Shown here piece after piece: positions 10,498 through 20,052 of a stretch of 64,000 bases of DNA. The stretch lies in the NCBI GenBank assembly GCA_028284635.1, contig JANQRJ010000067.1, forward strand, positions 62,001 through 126,000. Reading direction: 5' to 3'. Each line of letters starts with the position of its first letter. Position 1 is the first letter of the stretch. The notes beneath the pieces were generated by a model. The model was not told the origin of the DNA. It saw only the letters and a program-made list of their open reading frames with translations, and searched no databases. The stretch comes from Pelagicoccus sp. (GTDB taxonomy: Bacteria > Verrucomicrobiota > Verrucomicrobiia > Opitutales > Opitutaceae). A program made the translations under genes and the position numbers.

Positions 10498-11625
10498 ATG
10501 CGCCCTCTCAAAATTCTCAAAATCCTCGGTCTTCACTACGACAGCTGCATTCGCCGATTTTATCGAAAAAACGAATACGTCAAGTCCTACGCCTACGAAG
10601 ACCATCTGCGCTTCTTGGAGTCCTACGCTCCAGTGCACCTCAACTCTTTTCGCGATAGGATGCGAACGCTTGGAATGGAGGCCGAGGTTGTCGTCTATGA
10701 CCTTGAGACCTTGCAGCGAACCTGGGCGAAGGAGAACGGCTTTCGCTTTAGCCCCAGTCAGTGGCGGGCAGACATTCTTCTCGAGCAAATCACTCGCAGC
10801 CAGCCAGACGTCGTCTTCCTACAGGATATCCACTCGATGCCGCATTTCATTCGCAAGCGACTGCGACAGCTGGTTCCGTCTATCAAGAAGGTCGTACTCT
10901 TCAAGGGGTTTCCAGGCGCGTTGGGCGAGTTGTCCGATATCGATCTTGTTTTCGCGGGTATACCCAACATCCTGCATGACTACGAAAACGAGAACATTCC
11001 CACTCAGCTTTTGTATCACGGCTTCGAGGACCGCGTATTGGACCAGCTGAAGCCCAAAGACCCAAAACCGCACGCGCTATCCTTCATCGGCTACTCCGGA
11101 TACGGGGGGCAAGGCATCAAACACAAGGAGCGCTACTACCTGCTACGCACTTTGGCGGAAGCCACGGACATGAAGTTCTGGATCACGGAAACGGAGGCGA
11201 ACTCGCCCTTCGCCCACGACGATTCCGCGCAACCGTTTGCTCGATTGTATCCCGAACGATGCTTCGATCCCCGCTTTGGCATCGATATGTATCAAATTCT
11301 CTGCGACAGCGCGATCGTCTTCAATCGCCATACGGAGGCGATCAAAGGCTACGTCGGCAATATGCGTATGTTCGAGACCACCGGCGTCGGCTCCTGCTTG
11401 CTTACCGATACCGCTACCAACATGGCCGACCTTTTCGAAGCAGATTCGGAAGTGGTGACCTACAGTTCTGCAGAAGAATGTTTGGAAAAGCTCCACTACC
11501 TCCTGGAACACCCAGAGGAACGCGAGGCAATAGCCCGCAAAGGCCAAACGCGCACCCTCAAGGACCATTCCATCGCCCGGCGCTGCGAAACAATCGCCCG
11601 TAGGATAAACGAGCTATTCGACTAG
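10498..11625 (+). CDS. CgeB-like glycosyltransferase (DUF3880/GT-B family)
   Basis: GNMRMFETTGVGSCLLTDTATNMADLFEADSEVVTYSSAEECLEKLHYLLEHPEEREAIARKGQ; start at internal ATG 10498 (MRPLKILKILG). Confidence 0.75.
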   Translation: MRPLKILKILGLHYDSCIRRFYRKNEYVKSYAYEDHLRFLESYAPVHLNSFRDRMRTLGMEAEVVVYDLETLQRTWAKENGFRFSPSQWRADILLEQITRSQPDVVFLQDIHSMPHFIRKRLRQLVPSIKKVVLFKGFPGALGELSDIDLVFAGIPNILHDYENENIPTQLLYHGFEDRVLDQLKPKDPKPHALSFIGYSGYGGQGIKHKERYYLLRTLAEATDMKFWITETEANSPFAHDDSAQPFARLYPERCFDPRFGIDMYQILCDSAIVFNRHTEAIKGYVGNMRMFETTGVGSCLLTDTATNMADLFEADSEVVTYSSAEECLEKLHYLLEHPEEREAIARKGQTRTLKDHSIARRCETIARRINELFD

Positions 11626-11631
11626 TTGGAC

Positions 11632-12522
11632 CTACTCTGAAAGCCTAAACAGCCCACGTATCCAATACCCTTTGCGACGGGGTCCAAACGTTTCAGGCGG
11701 CTGCGGCGCATTATAGTAGCGGTCGAGAAACGTGATGCCGCATTCCTCGACACCCAAGCTTTCGAAGCCATGCTTCTGAAAGAGCCTTCGCAAGGACTCT
11801 GGAGTGAAAAAGTGAACATGCGGCGTATCCAGGATATGGAGGTCCCAGTAGAAATGCTGCGTATTCGGCACCTCCATGAAGAGAAAACTCGAGGGTCGGA
11901 GTATTGAACGCAGCTGGGCCAGCGTTTCATCAAGATCGACCACATGCTCAAGCCAGTGACTTGTATGGACGTAGTCGAAACGCGTGTCGGATCGAAACGG
12001 GAAATAGCTCGCGATTCGTTCAATCCCGGCTCGCCGGTAGTGGTCCTCCCATTGCAATCCCGGCTCGCAGACGCTCAGTGCCGTATCCGAATCTTGGATT
12101 CGCTCGCCCAATTCGATCAAAGCGTGCGCCGCGCCAGCTCCTATTTCCAAAGCGCTCGATAAGCGGGAGAATTCGGGAATCCGTTCAAAAACGAAATCGA
12201 TTTGGCTGGCTGCTCTCTCTCTGCTTTTATCGATATCGTTCCCTTTCGCAGCGGACTCGACTACCACCGCTCTCTTTTTCCAATACTCGGTTTCGTAATA
12301 ATCCTTCAACTCGCTTTCGGAGGGAGCATCTTGCATTTCTCCGTGCCCACACACGCTGCAGATCCCCACAACACCTCGGAAAAGCTCGCCTGAAACTACC
12401 CCACTCCCTTTTGCCTGGTTTTCAATAGCCACACCCCCGGGGGGGTCGACTTCGCAGAGCGTCAAGTGATTGTCGTAGCGCTTGTAGAAATCGATGTGAC
12501 TGTCGCAAACGGCGCAATTCAT
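11632..12522 (-). CDS. Class I SAM methyltransferase with N-terminal Cys-rich zinc-binding motif (C-methyltransferase-like)
   Basis: MNCAVCDSHIDF ... GICSVCGHGEM; ALEIGAGAAHALIELGERIQ. Confidence 0.8.
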   Translation of the reverse strand: MNCAVCDSHIDFYKRYDNHLTLCEVDPPGGVAIENQAKGSGVVSGELFRGVVGICSVCGHGEMQDAPSESELKDYYETEYWKKRAVVVESAAKGNDIDKSRERAASQIDFVFERIPEFSRLSSALEIGAGAAHALIELGERIQDSDTALSVCEPGLQWEDHYRRAGIERIASYFPFRSDTRFDYVHTSHWLEHVVDLDETLAQLRSILRPSSFLFMEVPNTQHFYWDLHILDTPHVHFFTPESLRRLFQKHGFESLGVEECGITFLDRYYNAPQPPETFGPRRKGYWIRGLFRLSE

Positions 12523-12721
12523 GGTTGGTCAGCCAAAAGTTCGCATCCGTGCCGGCAATGTCGAGTCCCATTCGAACTGACGCCCTGCAAAGCAGGCAAG
12601 TCGCAAATTTGACTCAGAAAGAACTCTCGTCGGCCAGCATCCCCTTGCATCTTGCTTGCTGCCTTCCGTATTGAATAGGGTTTCGGATAAAGTCTCGTCC
12701 CACCGAACTCGCCGCCCACTT

Positions 12722-13990
12722 ATGCCCGAAATATCGGTCGTCATTCCTCACTACAACCACAGCGCTTTTCTTCGCAAGTGCGTTCAATCATGTTTGGAGC
12801 AGAGCTTTCCTCCTCATGAGATCATTATTGTAGACGACGCATCGAGACGCGCGGAGTTGGCAATCGTCGAGCAGCTAGCCGCAAAACACACGTCCATTCG
12901 GCTGATTCGGCACGAGCGCAACTTGGGCTCGACAGCAGCGCACAATACCGGACTGGAGGCTGCCACTGGAGACTATGTGCTAGCCCGAGCCGCAGACGAC
13001 GTAACTTTGCCGGGATTTTTCGAAGCAGCGATGCGAATGCTCGAGGCCAATCCGGAGGCAGGCATTTGCTGCGGCGACGTGATCTATTTCGCCGACGACC
13101 CATCCGATGGCCAAGTCGAACGCCTCGCTCTTTCCAAGCAGCCACGCTTTCTCCCGCCCTACGAGCTGGCACGCTGCCTGACGCCGCATCATCTCATCCA
13201 CGGCGCCACAGTCATCGCCAGTCGCGAAAAGGCGCTCTCCGCCGGTGGATTTCGCCCCGAACTGAAGTGGTACTGCGACTGGTTCCTCTACCTCAGCCTC
13301 GCGTTGCGTCATGGACTTTGCTATCTACCGCAAACGGTAGCCGCCTTTCGTCTCGACGCTTCCTCCTATGGCAACGCCGGCACTCGCCAAGTTGACGCTC
13401 AACACGCCGTACTGCGCGAACTGCTACACGCTGTCCAAAACGACGCGCCCGATCTGATACCGGCACTGCGAACTACCCGTATTTTCGCCTTTTTCCATTC
13501 TCAGCTCAGCGAGGCGACAGCGAGCGAACCAGCCTTGGAGCATCTCAGACGTAGCCTCCTGCCTGGCGACGCTGACAAGAATGCGGTCGAAACCGACGTC
13601 GGAGTGCCGGGCGTTATTCGACGACGATTGCTTGAGCTTCATTCGCAGCTTCAATCGCTTCAAGGCAAGCGGATCTGCCTATATGGTGTTGGCGGCCATT
13701 CCGAAACGCTGCTCCACATCTGGTCGCAGTTGGAGCTTCCCCCCTTTCAACTTGCAATCACCTCCGAAACGCCTGAGCAAGAGAGCTGGAACGGAATCCC
13801 TCTACGATCCATAGAGGAGACGGAACTTGCCAGCCCCGATCTAGTCGCGCTCTCCTCCAAATCATATGAGAGCGCCATGGCCGAACGCTGCGCCAAACGC
13901 TTTCCTCACGCCATGATGCTCACCTTCTGGAACCCCTCGCTCACACGTTTGATCGATGGCGACGTCTCCCGCCAACCCTCGACACCCTAG
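12722..13990 (+). CDS. Family 2 glycosyltransferase with C-terminal Rossmann-like module
   Basis: MPEISVVIPHYNHSAFLRKCVQSCLEQSFPPHEIIIVDDAS (GT-A); C-term KRICLYGVGGHSETLLHIWSQLEL. Confidence 0.85.
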   Translation: MPEISVVIPHYNHSAFLRKCVQSCLEQSFPPHEIIIVDDASRRAELAIVEQLAAKHTSIRLIRHERNLGSTAAHNTGLEAATGDYVLARAADDVTLPGFFEAAMRMLEANPEAGICCGDVIYFADDPSDGQVERLALSKQPRFLPPYELARCLTPHHLIHGATVIASREKALSAGGFRPELKWYCDWFLYLSLALRHGLCYLPQTVAAFRLDASSYGNAGTRQVDAQHAVLRELLHAVQNDAPDLIPALRTTRIFAFFHSQLSEATASEPALEHLRRSLLPGDADKNAVETDVGVPGVIRRRLLELHSQLQSLQGKRICLYGVGGHSETLLHIWSQLELPPFQLAITSETPEQESWNGIPLRSIEETELASPDLVALSSKSYESAMAERCAKRFPHAMMLTFWNPSLTRLIDGDVSRQPSTP

Positions 13991-14003
13991 CCTACGCGTA
14001 TCC

Positions 14004-14777
14004 ATGAAAGCAATATACCTCGGAAACAAGCCCGTCGGAAGAGACTGCCTCGAATGGCTCTACGAGTCGCGCCAGACCTTGGGCTTGGATATCGACTCAG
14101 TCTACACCAAGGCGAGCGACCCGAAAGGCGATCTGACCGAGTTTTGCCGAACCTATGGACTTCCCTGCCACCATTCGCTCGACGCCCTCGAGAAATCCGA
14201 CGGAGCCGACCTCCTGATCTCCGTGCAGTATCACCAGATTCTCAAACCAGTCCACTTGGCGAAGGCTCGTGCCCTGGCGGTCAATCTACACATGGCCCCT
14301 CTTCCCGAATACCGCGGCTGCAATCAATTCAGCCTAGCCATCATCAACGGCGACGCAGAGTTCGGAGTCACCTTGCATCGCATGGATCCAGGAATCGACG
14401 CCGGTCCGATCATCGACGAAATCCGTTTCCCTATCCCGTCGGACGCGACGGTCGCTCGTCTTTTCGCAACTGCGGAAGAACGATCGTTGGAGCTTTTCAA
14501 GCGCTGCCTGCCTACCCTTGTGAAGGGAGAGTACCGTTTGGTTCCACAAAGCGAATACGCTGCCACGCGCAAAAGCGGCTTCCATCTTCGCAAGGAGATC
14601 GAGGCATACAAGCGAATAGACCTGTCCTGGAGCGAGGAAAAGATCGACCGCTACCTGCGGGCGCTAACAATGCCCGGCTTCGAACCGCCCCACGCCATCA
14701 TCGCCGGCAGGAAAACGTACCTCACGCTTGCCGACGAGCATCTGGCCCAACCCAACAGCAACCTAGCCCGCCAGTGA
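14004..14777 (+). CDS. Formyltransferase family protein (Fmt/ArnA-like sugar N-formyltransferase)
   Basis: MKAIYLGNKPVGRDCLEWL ... NLHMAPLPEYRGCNQFSLAIINGDAEFGVTLHRMDPGIDAGPII; start at internal ATG. Confidence 0.8.
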   Translation: MKAIYLGNKPVGRDCLEWLYESRQTLGLDIDSVYTKASDPKGDLTEFCRTYGLPCHHSLDALEKSDGADLLISVQYHQILKPVHLAKARALAVNLHMAPLPEYRGCNQFSLAIINGDAEFGVTLHRMDPGIDAGPIIDEIRFPIPSDATVARLFATAEERSLELFKRCLPTLVKGEYRLVPQSEYAATRKSGFHLRKEIEAYKRIDLSWSEEKIDRYLRALTMPGFEPPHAIIAGRKTYLTLADEHLAQPNSNLARQ

Positions 14778-14800
14778 ATGGGCCTGATACCGTGCAACGC

Positions 14801-15838
14801 ATGACCTCCAAAACCCCACCTCGAAGAGAACACACCTTGATCATCGCCGAAGCGGGCATCAACCACAACGGCGACCTGGACCGCGCGATCGCATTGGCCG
14901 AAGCGGCAGTTCGCAGCGGGGCCGACTGCGTGAAGTACCAGACCTTCAAGGCAAAGCGGGTCGTCACCCCAACCGCACCCAAAGCCGAGTACCAACTGGA
15001 GACGACCGACAACGCGGAGTCTCAACTCGAGATGCTCAGCAAGTGCGAACTCACGCTCGAGATGCATCAAGCGCTGAGAACGCGTTGCGCCGAACTAGGT
15101 ATCCAGTTCTTGTCTACACCCTATAATTTCGAGGATGTGGACCTGCTGGAGGAAATCGGCATCGACGCCTACAAGATCGCCTCCGGGCAAATCGTTGAAC
15201 TGCCCTTTCTCAAACGCGTTGCCCAGCTGGGCAAGCCAATCATCCTATCGACAGGCATGGCCACGCTGGAGGAGATCGACTCCGCTGTCGCCGTCATTCA
15301 AGCCAACGGCAACCCTACGCTTTCATTGCTCCAGTGCACCACCAACTACCCTTCGAAAATCGAGGACGCGAATTTGCGCGTCATCCCTTCCTTGAAAGAC
15401 CGCTACCGACTTGAGGTCGGCTATTCGGACCACACGCTCGGCGACGAGGCGGCGATCGCGGCAGTGGCGTTGGGAGCGACCATCATCGAAAAGCACTTTA
15501 CTTTGGACAAGTCGCTTCCCGGTCCGGACCACGCTTGCTCGGCTACGCCAGACGAATTCGCTCTGCTGGCTGCGCGTATACGGTCGGTGGAGGCAGCCCT
15601 AGGAGATGGCGTCAAACAGCCCACTAAAGCCGAACGCGCCAACGCTCCAGGCATGCGCCGCAGTATCGTCACCACACGATCAATACAAGCGGGCGACCTG
15701 TTTGACGCCTCGCATCTCACCTTCAAGCGCCCAGCCTCAGGCCTCTCCCCAGTCCGATTCGACGAACTGGTGGGCAAGCGGGCGCTAGCAGATCTTGCGG
15801 CCAACTCAATTGTAACGGAGGATTCGGTCGAATGGTAG
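14801..15838 (+). CDS. neuB: N-acetylneuraminate/legionaminate-type nonulosonic acid synthase
   Basis: LIIAEAGINHNGDLDRAIALAEAAVRSGADCVKYQTFKAKRVV; C-terminal SAF-like RRSIVTTRSIQAGDLFDASHL; ORF-track N-terminal extension rejected. Confidence 0.9.
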   Translation: MTSKTPPRREHTLIIAEAGINHNGDLDRAIALAEAAVRSGADCVKYQTFKAKRVVTPTAPKAEYQLETTDNAESQLEMLSKCELTLEMHQALRTRCAELGIQFLSTPYNFEDVDLLEEIGIDAYKIASGQIVELPFLKRVAQLGKPIILSTGMATLEEIDSAVAVIQANGNPTLSLLQCTTNYPSKIEDANLRVIPSLKDRYRLEVGYSDHTLGDEAAIAAVALGATIIEKHFTLDKSLPGPDHACSATPDEFALLAARIRSVEAALGDGVKQPTKAERANAPGMRRSIVTTRSIQAGDLFDASHLTFKRPASGLSPVRFDELVGKRALADLAANSIVTEDSVEW

Positions 15839-16464
15839 AGGATATTCTCATCGTCGGCGCAGGCGGGCATTGCCGATTCGTTCTTTCAGTTCTGTCAAAG
15901 CTTTCCAACTACAGAGTCGTCGGCATTGCCGATTCGCGAGAGGAGAGCATCGGCGAGCGAATAGGCTCCAGTCAGGTCACTCACAGCTTCGATCAACTCG
16001 AGGCGGCCTTCGCTTCCGGAATCACCGCCGCGGCGCTCGCCGTTGGCGACAATCGGGAACGCCAAACCCTCTACGCCAAACTCAAGAAAATCGGCTTCGA
16101 ACTGCCGACGCTGGTTCACCCAAAGGCCCTCATCGAAGAGACAGCCAGCGTGAGCGAAGCCTCAATCGTAGGCATGGGAGCCATGATCGGCGCCTTCGTC
16201 TCCATCGCGGAAAACTGCGTGGTCTACACGGGCGCCATCGTAGAACACGAATCGCGAATCGGCCCCCACGCATTTCTGGCCCCAGGCAGCGTTATCGCCG
16301 GTCGGGTGACCGTGGGCCCATCCGCGTTCGTCGGGGCAGGCAGCGTGGTGATCGAAAAACTGGAAGTCGGATCTGGCAGCATCATCGGGGCAGGCAGCGT
16401 CGCGATTCGCTCTGTACTAGCCGGGACGAAGGTCGCAGGATCCCCAGCCAAACCTCTGAAATAG
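15832..16464 (+). CDS. neuD: NeuD/PglD family sialic-acid-type O-acetyltransferase
   Basis: ILIVGAGGHCRFVLSVLSKL plus left-handed beta-helix hexapeptides (VYTGAIVEHESRIGPHAFLAPGSVIAGRVTVGPSAFVGAGSVV). Confidence 0.85.
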   Translation: MVEDILIVGAGGHCRFVLSVLSKLSNYRVVGIADSREESIGERIGSSQVTHSFDQLEAAFASGITAAALAVGDNRERQTLYAKLKKIGFELPTLVHPKALIEETASVSEASIVGMGAMIGAFVSIAENCVVYTGAIVEHESRIGPHAFLAPGSVIAGRVTVGPSAFVGAGSVVIEKLEVGSGSIIGAGSVAIRSVLAGTKVAGSPAKPLK

Positions 16465-16500
16465 CTCCCGCGCAGCTCTCGATCTTCCCAAAGCGCCACC

Positions 16501-17388
16501 ATGCTCTACTTTTCCTCCTCAGGCATCGATTCCCCCTCCGTCGTCGAAGCGGTTTCCACGCTCGTCGCCGAAGGCATCCGCAATATCGAACTAAGCGGTG
16601 GCGCCAACTTCGAGGAAGATCTTGAGGAGAGGCTACTGGAGCTAAAGAGTCGCCATTCCCTCAACTACCTCGTACACAACTACTTTCCTCCGCCACCAAA
16701 CCACTTCGTGCTGAACGTCGGGAGTGTCGACCCAAACGTCCGCGAGCGCAGCGCAAACTTCGTCAAAACCGCGATCAGACTAGCCAAATCCCTCGGCAGC
16801 CAGCTGTACGCCATGCACGCCGGCTATCGCCGCAACTTCTCGCCGGCCAAAGATCGCAACGCCCCATTCGAAGCAGCTGACGACTCCCCCGCCAATGCTG
16901 AGTCTGTCTACCAGAATATGCTGCTCTCGCTGCGCAACGTGAAGCCAGACGCCGACCAAGCCGGGATCAAGCTGGGAGTGGAGAACCTTTTCCCCGCGCC
17001 GGCCGCCGCCATGCCTGACTCGATCCTCTGCGCGCCGGACGAGCTATCCCGCTATCTGGACGATACCCAAGCGGACGGGCTCGGCCTGCTGATCGACTTG
17101 GGACACTTGAAAATCGCCGCGCGGCAGCTCGACTTTGACGCGGACGCCTTTCTACGTTCTCTGACGAACGACCACATGCACCGCATCATGGAAATCCATT
17201 TGTCCGGCAACGATGGCCACACCGACCAGCACGGTCCGCTCGAAGACGATGACTGGCAGCTTTCCTGTCTCGAATATTTCGACACGCGACGCATTCCCGT
17301 AACCATCGAATGCCGCACCTTGCCTACCGACCAGCTCCTAGCCCAATACCAGAGCGTCGCCACTCGCATCGATGCCATGCCGATATGA
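16501..17388 (+). CDS. Sugar phosphate isomerase/epimerase (AP endonuclease 2 TIM-barrel) family
   Basis: GIRNIELSGGANFEEDL ... GVENLFP ... LGLLIDLGHLKIAARQL ... MEIHLSGNDGHTDQHGPL. Confidence 0.75.
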   Translation: MLYFSSSGIDSPSVVEAVSTLVAEGIRNIELSGGANFEEDLEERLLELKSRHSLNYLVHNYFPPPPNHFVLNVGSVDPNVRERSANFVKTAIRLAKSLGSQLYAMHAGYRRNFSPAKDRNAPFEAADDSPANAESVYQNMLLSLRNVKPDADQAGIKLGVENLFPAPAAAMPDSILCAPDELSRYLDDTQADGLGLLIDLGHLKIAARQLDFDADAFLRSLTNDHMHRIMEIHLSGNDGHTDQHGPLEDDDWQLSCLEYFDTRRIPVTIECRTLPTDQLLAQYQSVATRIDAMPI

Positions 17389-19061
17389 GAGACGAATCGC
17401 TTTCCAAAGTAACGGTGTCGAAAGACGCCACCATCCTCGAAGCGATGAGGGCGATCAACGCCATCGGCTCGCGCTTCGCCATCGTAGTGGACGAACAACG
17501 ACAGTTGGTCGGCATCCTCACCGACGGCGACATCCGCAGAGCCTTGATAAACAACCACTCCATCAACGAGCCGGTGGAAGCCATCGCCAACAAGCGCACC
17601 ATCGTGGCTCGCGACACCCAGACCAAGGAGCAGATGCTGGCCCTCGCCAGCCCGAAGATCGCGTTCGTGCCGATCGTCGATGCGAGCAACAAGGTGGTCG
17701 GCATCGTCAGCTACGAGGACAAGACCATCGCCCTGGATGCCAAGTCGAAAGTCGTCTGCGTGGTAGGGCTCGGCTTCGTAGGACTCACGCTTTCGCTCGT
17801 TCTCGCCGACCTTGGCTTCGAGGTGATCGGCTTCGACTCCCACAGCGACCGCGTCGAATCGCTCAACCAAGGCAGCGCCCCGTTTCACGAGCGCAACTTG
17901 GAAAGTCTGCTGCAGCGCCATATTGGCAAGGACTTCCTAGTTACCGGCTCGCTGGAAGACGTATCCGCGGATACATACATAATCTCGGTAGGGACGCCTA
18001 TCGACGAGGCCGACAAACGCCCCAGAAACGAAGCTATCCAAGCCGCAGCCCGGTCGATCAGCGAGGTTCTCAAGCCGGGCAATCTGGTCGTCTTGCGCTC
18101 CACGGTCACCGTCGGCGCCACACGCGGCATCGTCATGCCCATTCTCGACGAGTCGGGATTGATCGCGGGCAAGGACTACTTTCTCGCCTTCGCTCCGGAG
18201 CGCACAGTCGAGGGACGCGCCATTCAGGAATTGCGCGAGCTGCCGCAAATCATCGGAGGCTTTGATACAAAAAGCTCCATGCTGGCCAATCGACTCTTTC
18301 GCGAACTGACCTCGACCATCATCAACGTCGATTCGCTCGAGAGCGCAGAGATGGTCAAGATTCTCAACAACACCTTTCGCGACGTGAAATTCGCCTTCGC
18401 CAACCAGATGGCCCTCGTATGCAAGGAATTGGGACTGGACATGAGCAAACTCGTCCAAGCCGCAAATCATGAATACACCCGGGATCCTATTCCTTCGCCC
18501 AGCCCAGGAGTTGGAGGGGCTTGCCTGAGCAAAGATCCCTACATCCTGGTGGACTCATGCAAGCAACTGGCCACGCAGCCCGGTCTCGTCAGCGCCGCAC
18601 GACAAGTGAACGAGTCGGTTCCAGGGTTGCTCGCGAGCGAACTCCATCGGAAATTGCAGGAACGTGGAAAGGAGCCCCACGCGATAAAGATCTTCGTAGC
18701 AGGGTTCGCCTTCAAAGGGAATCCGGAGACTTCGGATATCCGTAACTCAACTACTTTGGACTTTATCGCAGAGCTGAATCGTTTGGGTTACGGCAAAAAA
18801 TCGATCTATGGATACGATCCGATTGTCGCGAGCGAAGAACTGGAGCCGTTCGCCCATCCGGTTGACGAGCTTGCCGAGGGTTTTAGGAATGCCGATGCGA
18901 TTTGCGTCATGAACAACCACAAGAGCTTTCAAGCTTGGAACCTAAGCGAGTTGATTCTCGCCTCCAACAGGAATCTAGTGTTGCTCGACAGCTGGCGTCT
19001 TTTCAACGCATCCGACCTCGAGGGGCTGGAAGCGGCAACCTATATCGGGATAGGATGTTGA
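17385..19061 (+). CDS. CBS-domain pair fused to a UDP-glucose/GDP-mannose-type nucleotide-sugar dehydrogenase
   Basis: N-term TILEAMRAINAIGSRFAIVVDEQRQLVGILTDGDIRRALI (CBS); then VCVVGLGFVGLTLSLVLADLGFEVIGFD ... PGVGGACLSKDPYILV; ATGA overlap with the upstream gene sets the start. Confidence 0.85.
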   Translation: MRDESLSKVTVSKDATILEAMRAINAIGSRFAIVVDEQRQLVGILTDGDIRRALINNHSINEPVEAIANKRTIVARDTQTKEQMLALASPKIAFVPIVDASNKVVGIVSYEDKTIALDAKSKVVCVVGLGFVGLTLSLVLADLGFEVIGFDSHSDRVESLNQGSAPFHERNLESLLQRHIGKDFLVTGSLEDVSADTYIISVGTPIDEADKRPRNEAIQAAARSISEVLKPGNLVVLRSTVTVGATRGIVMPILDESGLIAGKDYFLAFAPERTVEGRAIQELRELPQIIGGFDTKSSMLANRLFRELTSTIINVDSLESAEMVKILNNTFRDVKFAFANQMALVCKELGLDMSKLVQAANHEYTRDPIPSPSPGVGGACLSKDPYILVDSCKQLATQPGLVSAARQVNESVPGLLASELHRKLQERGKEPHAIKIFVAGFAFKGNPETSDIRNSTTLDFIAELNRLGYGKKSIYGYDPIVASEELEPFAHPVDELAEGFRNADAICVMNNHKSFQAWNLSELILASNRNLVLLDSWRLFNASDLEGLEAATYIGIGC

Positions 19062-20044
19062 TCGACGACTACGCAGATTTCGGCAAGACCTTGGTCACCG
19101 GAGGTACCGGCTTCATCGGCGCGGGCCTCGTCAAGCGCCTCGTGGATGCAGGCGTTTCAGTACGCGTTTTCGACAACAACTCGCGTGGGTCCCTGTCACG
19201 ACTGGGCGAATACGCGGAACGCGTCGAATTCGTGGAGGGCGACATTTGCGAATTCGATCAGGTCCACTCCGCCACCAGGGGAATCGATACCGTATTCCAC
19301 CTGGCATTCGTCAATGGCACCCAGAATTTCTACGATTGCCCGGACAAGGTTCTTGAAGTCGGAGTCAAGGGGGCGCTGAACACTTTGGACGCGGCCATGG
19401 ATCTGGGAGTCGCTCGCTACGTCACTACCTCTTCGTCGGAAGTATATCAGGAACCTACTCACATTCCGACGACGGAATCGGAGCGCATCATCATTCCCGA
19501 TATCAAGAACCCGCGCTTCTCCTACAGCGGAGGAAAAATAATCACCGAACTCCTCGCGCTGCACTACACGATTCGTTCGGCGCTCAAGGTGATCATTGTT
19601 CGCCCTCACAATTTCTATGGACCGAACATGGGCTACGGTCACGTCATTCCCCAATTCATCAAACGCATGCTGGAACTCAGATCGACCAATCCAGCCGATT
19701 CTATCGAATTTCGGATACAAGGCACAGGAGAAGAGTCCCGCGCCTTTTGCCATATCGACGACGCGCTCGATGGCATTCTGCTCTGCAGCGCCAAGGGTGA
19801 AAACCGAGAGCTGTACCACATTGGTTCGGAAAACGAGATTACCATCCGCGATTTGGCGAACGAGATCGCCGACCTGCTCGGACTGCGTATCCAGATTTCC
19901 GGAGACCGTCTTCTGGAAGGCAGTACCACGCGGCGCTGCCCTTCCATCGCCAAAGCGACCGCGCTTGGGTATGCGCCAAAAATCAGCCTGCTCGAGGGTC
20001 TGAGAAAAACAATAGAATGGCATTTGGCCCTAGAGCGAACGTGA
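19055..20044 (+). CDS. NAD-dependent epimerase/dehydratase (extended SDR)
   Basis: TLVTGGTGFIGAGLVKRLVDAGVSVRVFDN ... SSSEVYQEP ... YSGGKIITE. Confidence 0.85.
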   Translation: MLIDDYADFGKTLVTGGTGFIGAGLVKRLVDAGVSVRVFDNNSRGSLSRLGEYAERVEFVEGDICEFDQVHSATRGIDTVFHLAFVNGTQNFYDCPDKVLEVGVKGALNTLDAAMDLGVARYVTTSSSEVYQEPTHIPTTESERIIIPDIKNPRFSYSGGKIITELLALHYTIRSALKVIIVRPHNFYGPNMGYGHVIPQFIKRMLELRSTNPADSIEFRIQGTGEESRAFCHIDDALDGILLCSAKGENRELYHIGSENEITIRDLANEIADLLGLRIQISGDRLLEGSTTRRCPSIAKATALGYAPKISLLEGLRKTIEWHLALERT

Positions 20045-20052
20045 CTCCTTTT

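Noticed and set aside
14054-14800. In-frame 249-codon N-terminal extension of NeuB overlapping the formyltransferase gene
   Set aside because: Arg/Pro/Ser-rich translation with no homology-like features; it shadows the formyltransferase in another frame. The NeuB fold clearly starts at MTSKTPPRREHTLIIAEAGINHNG.
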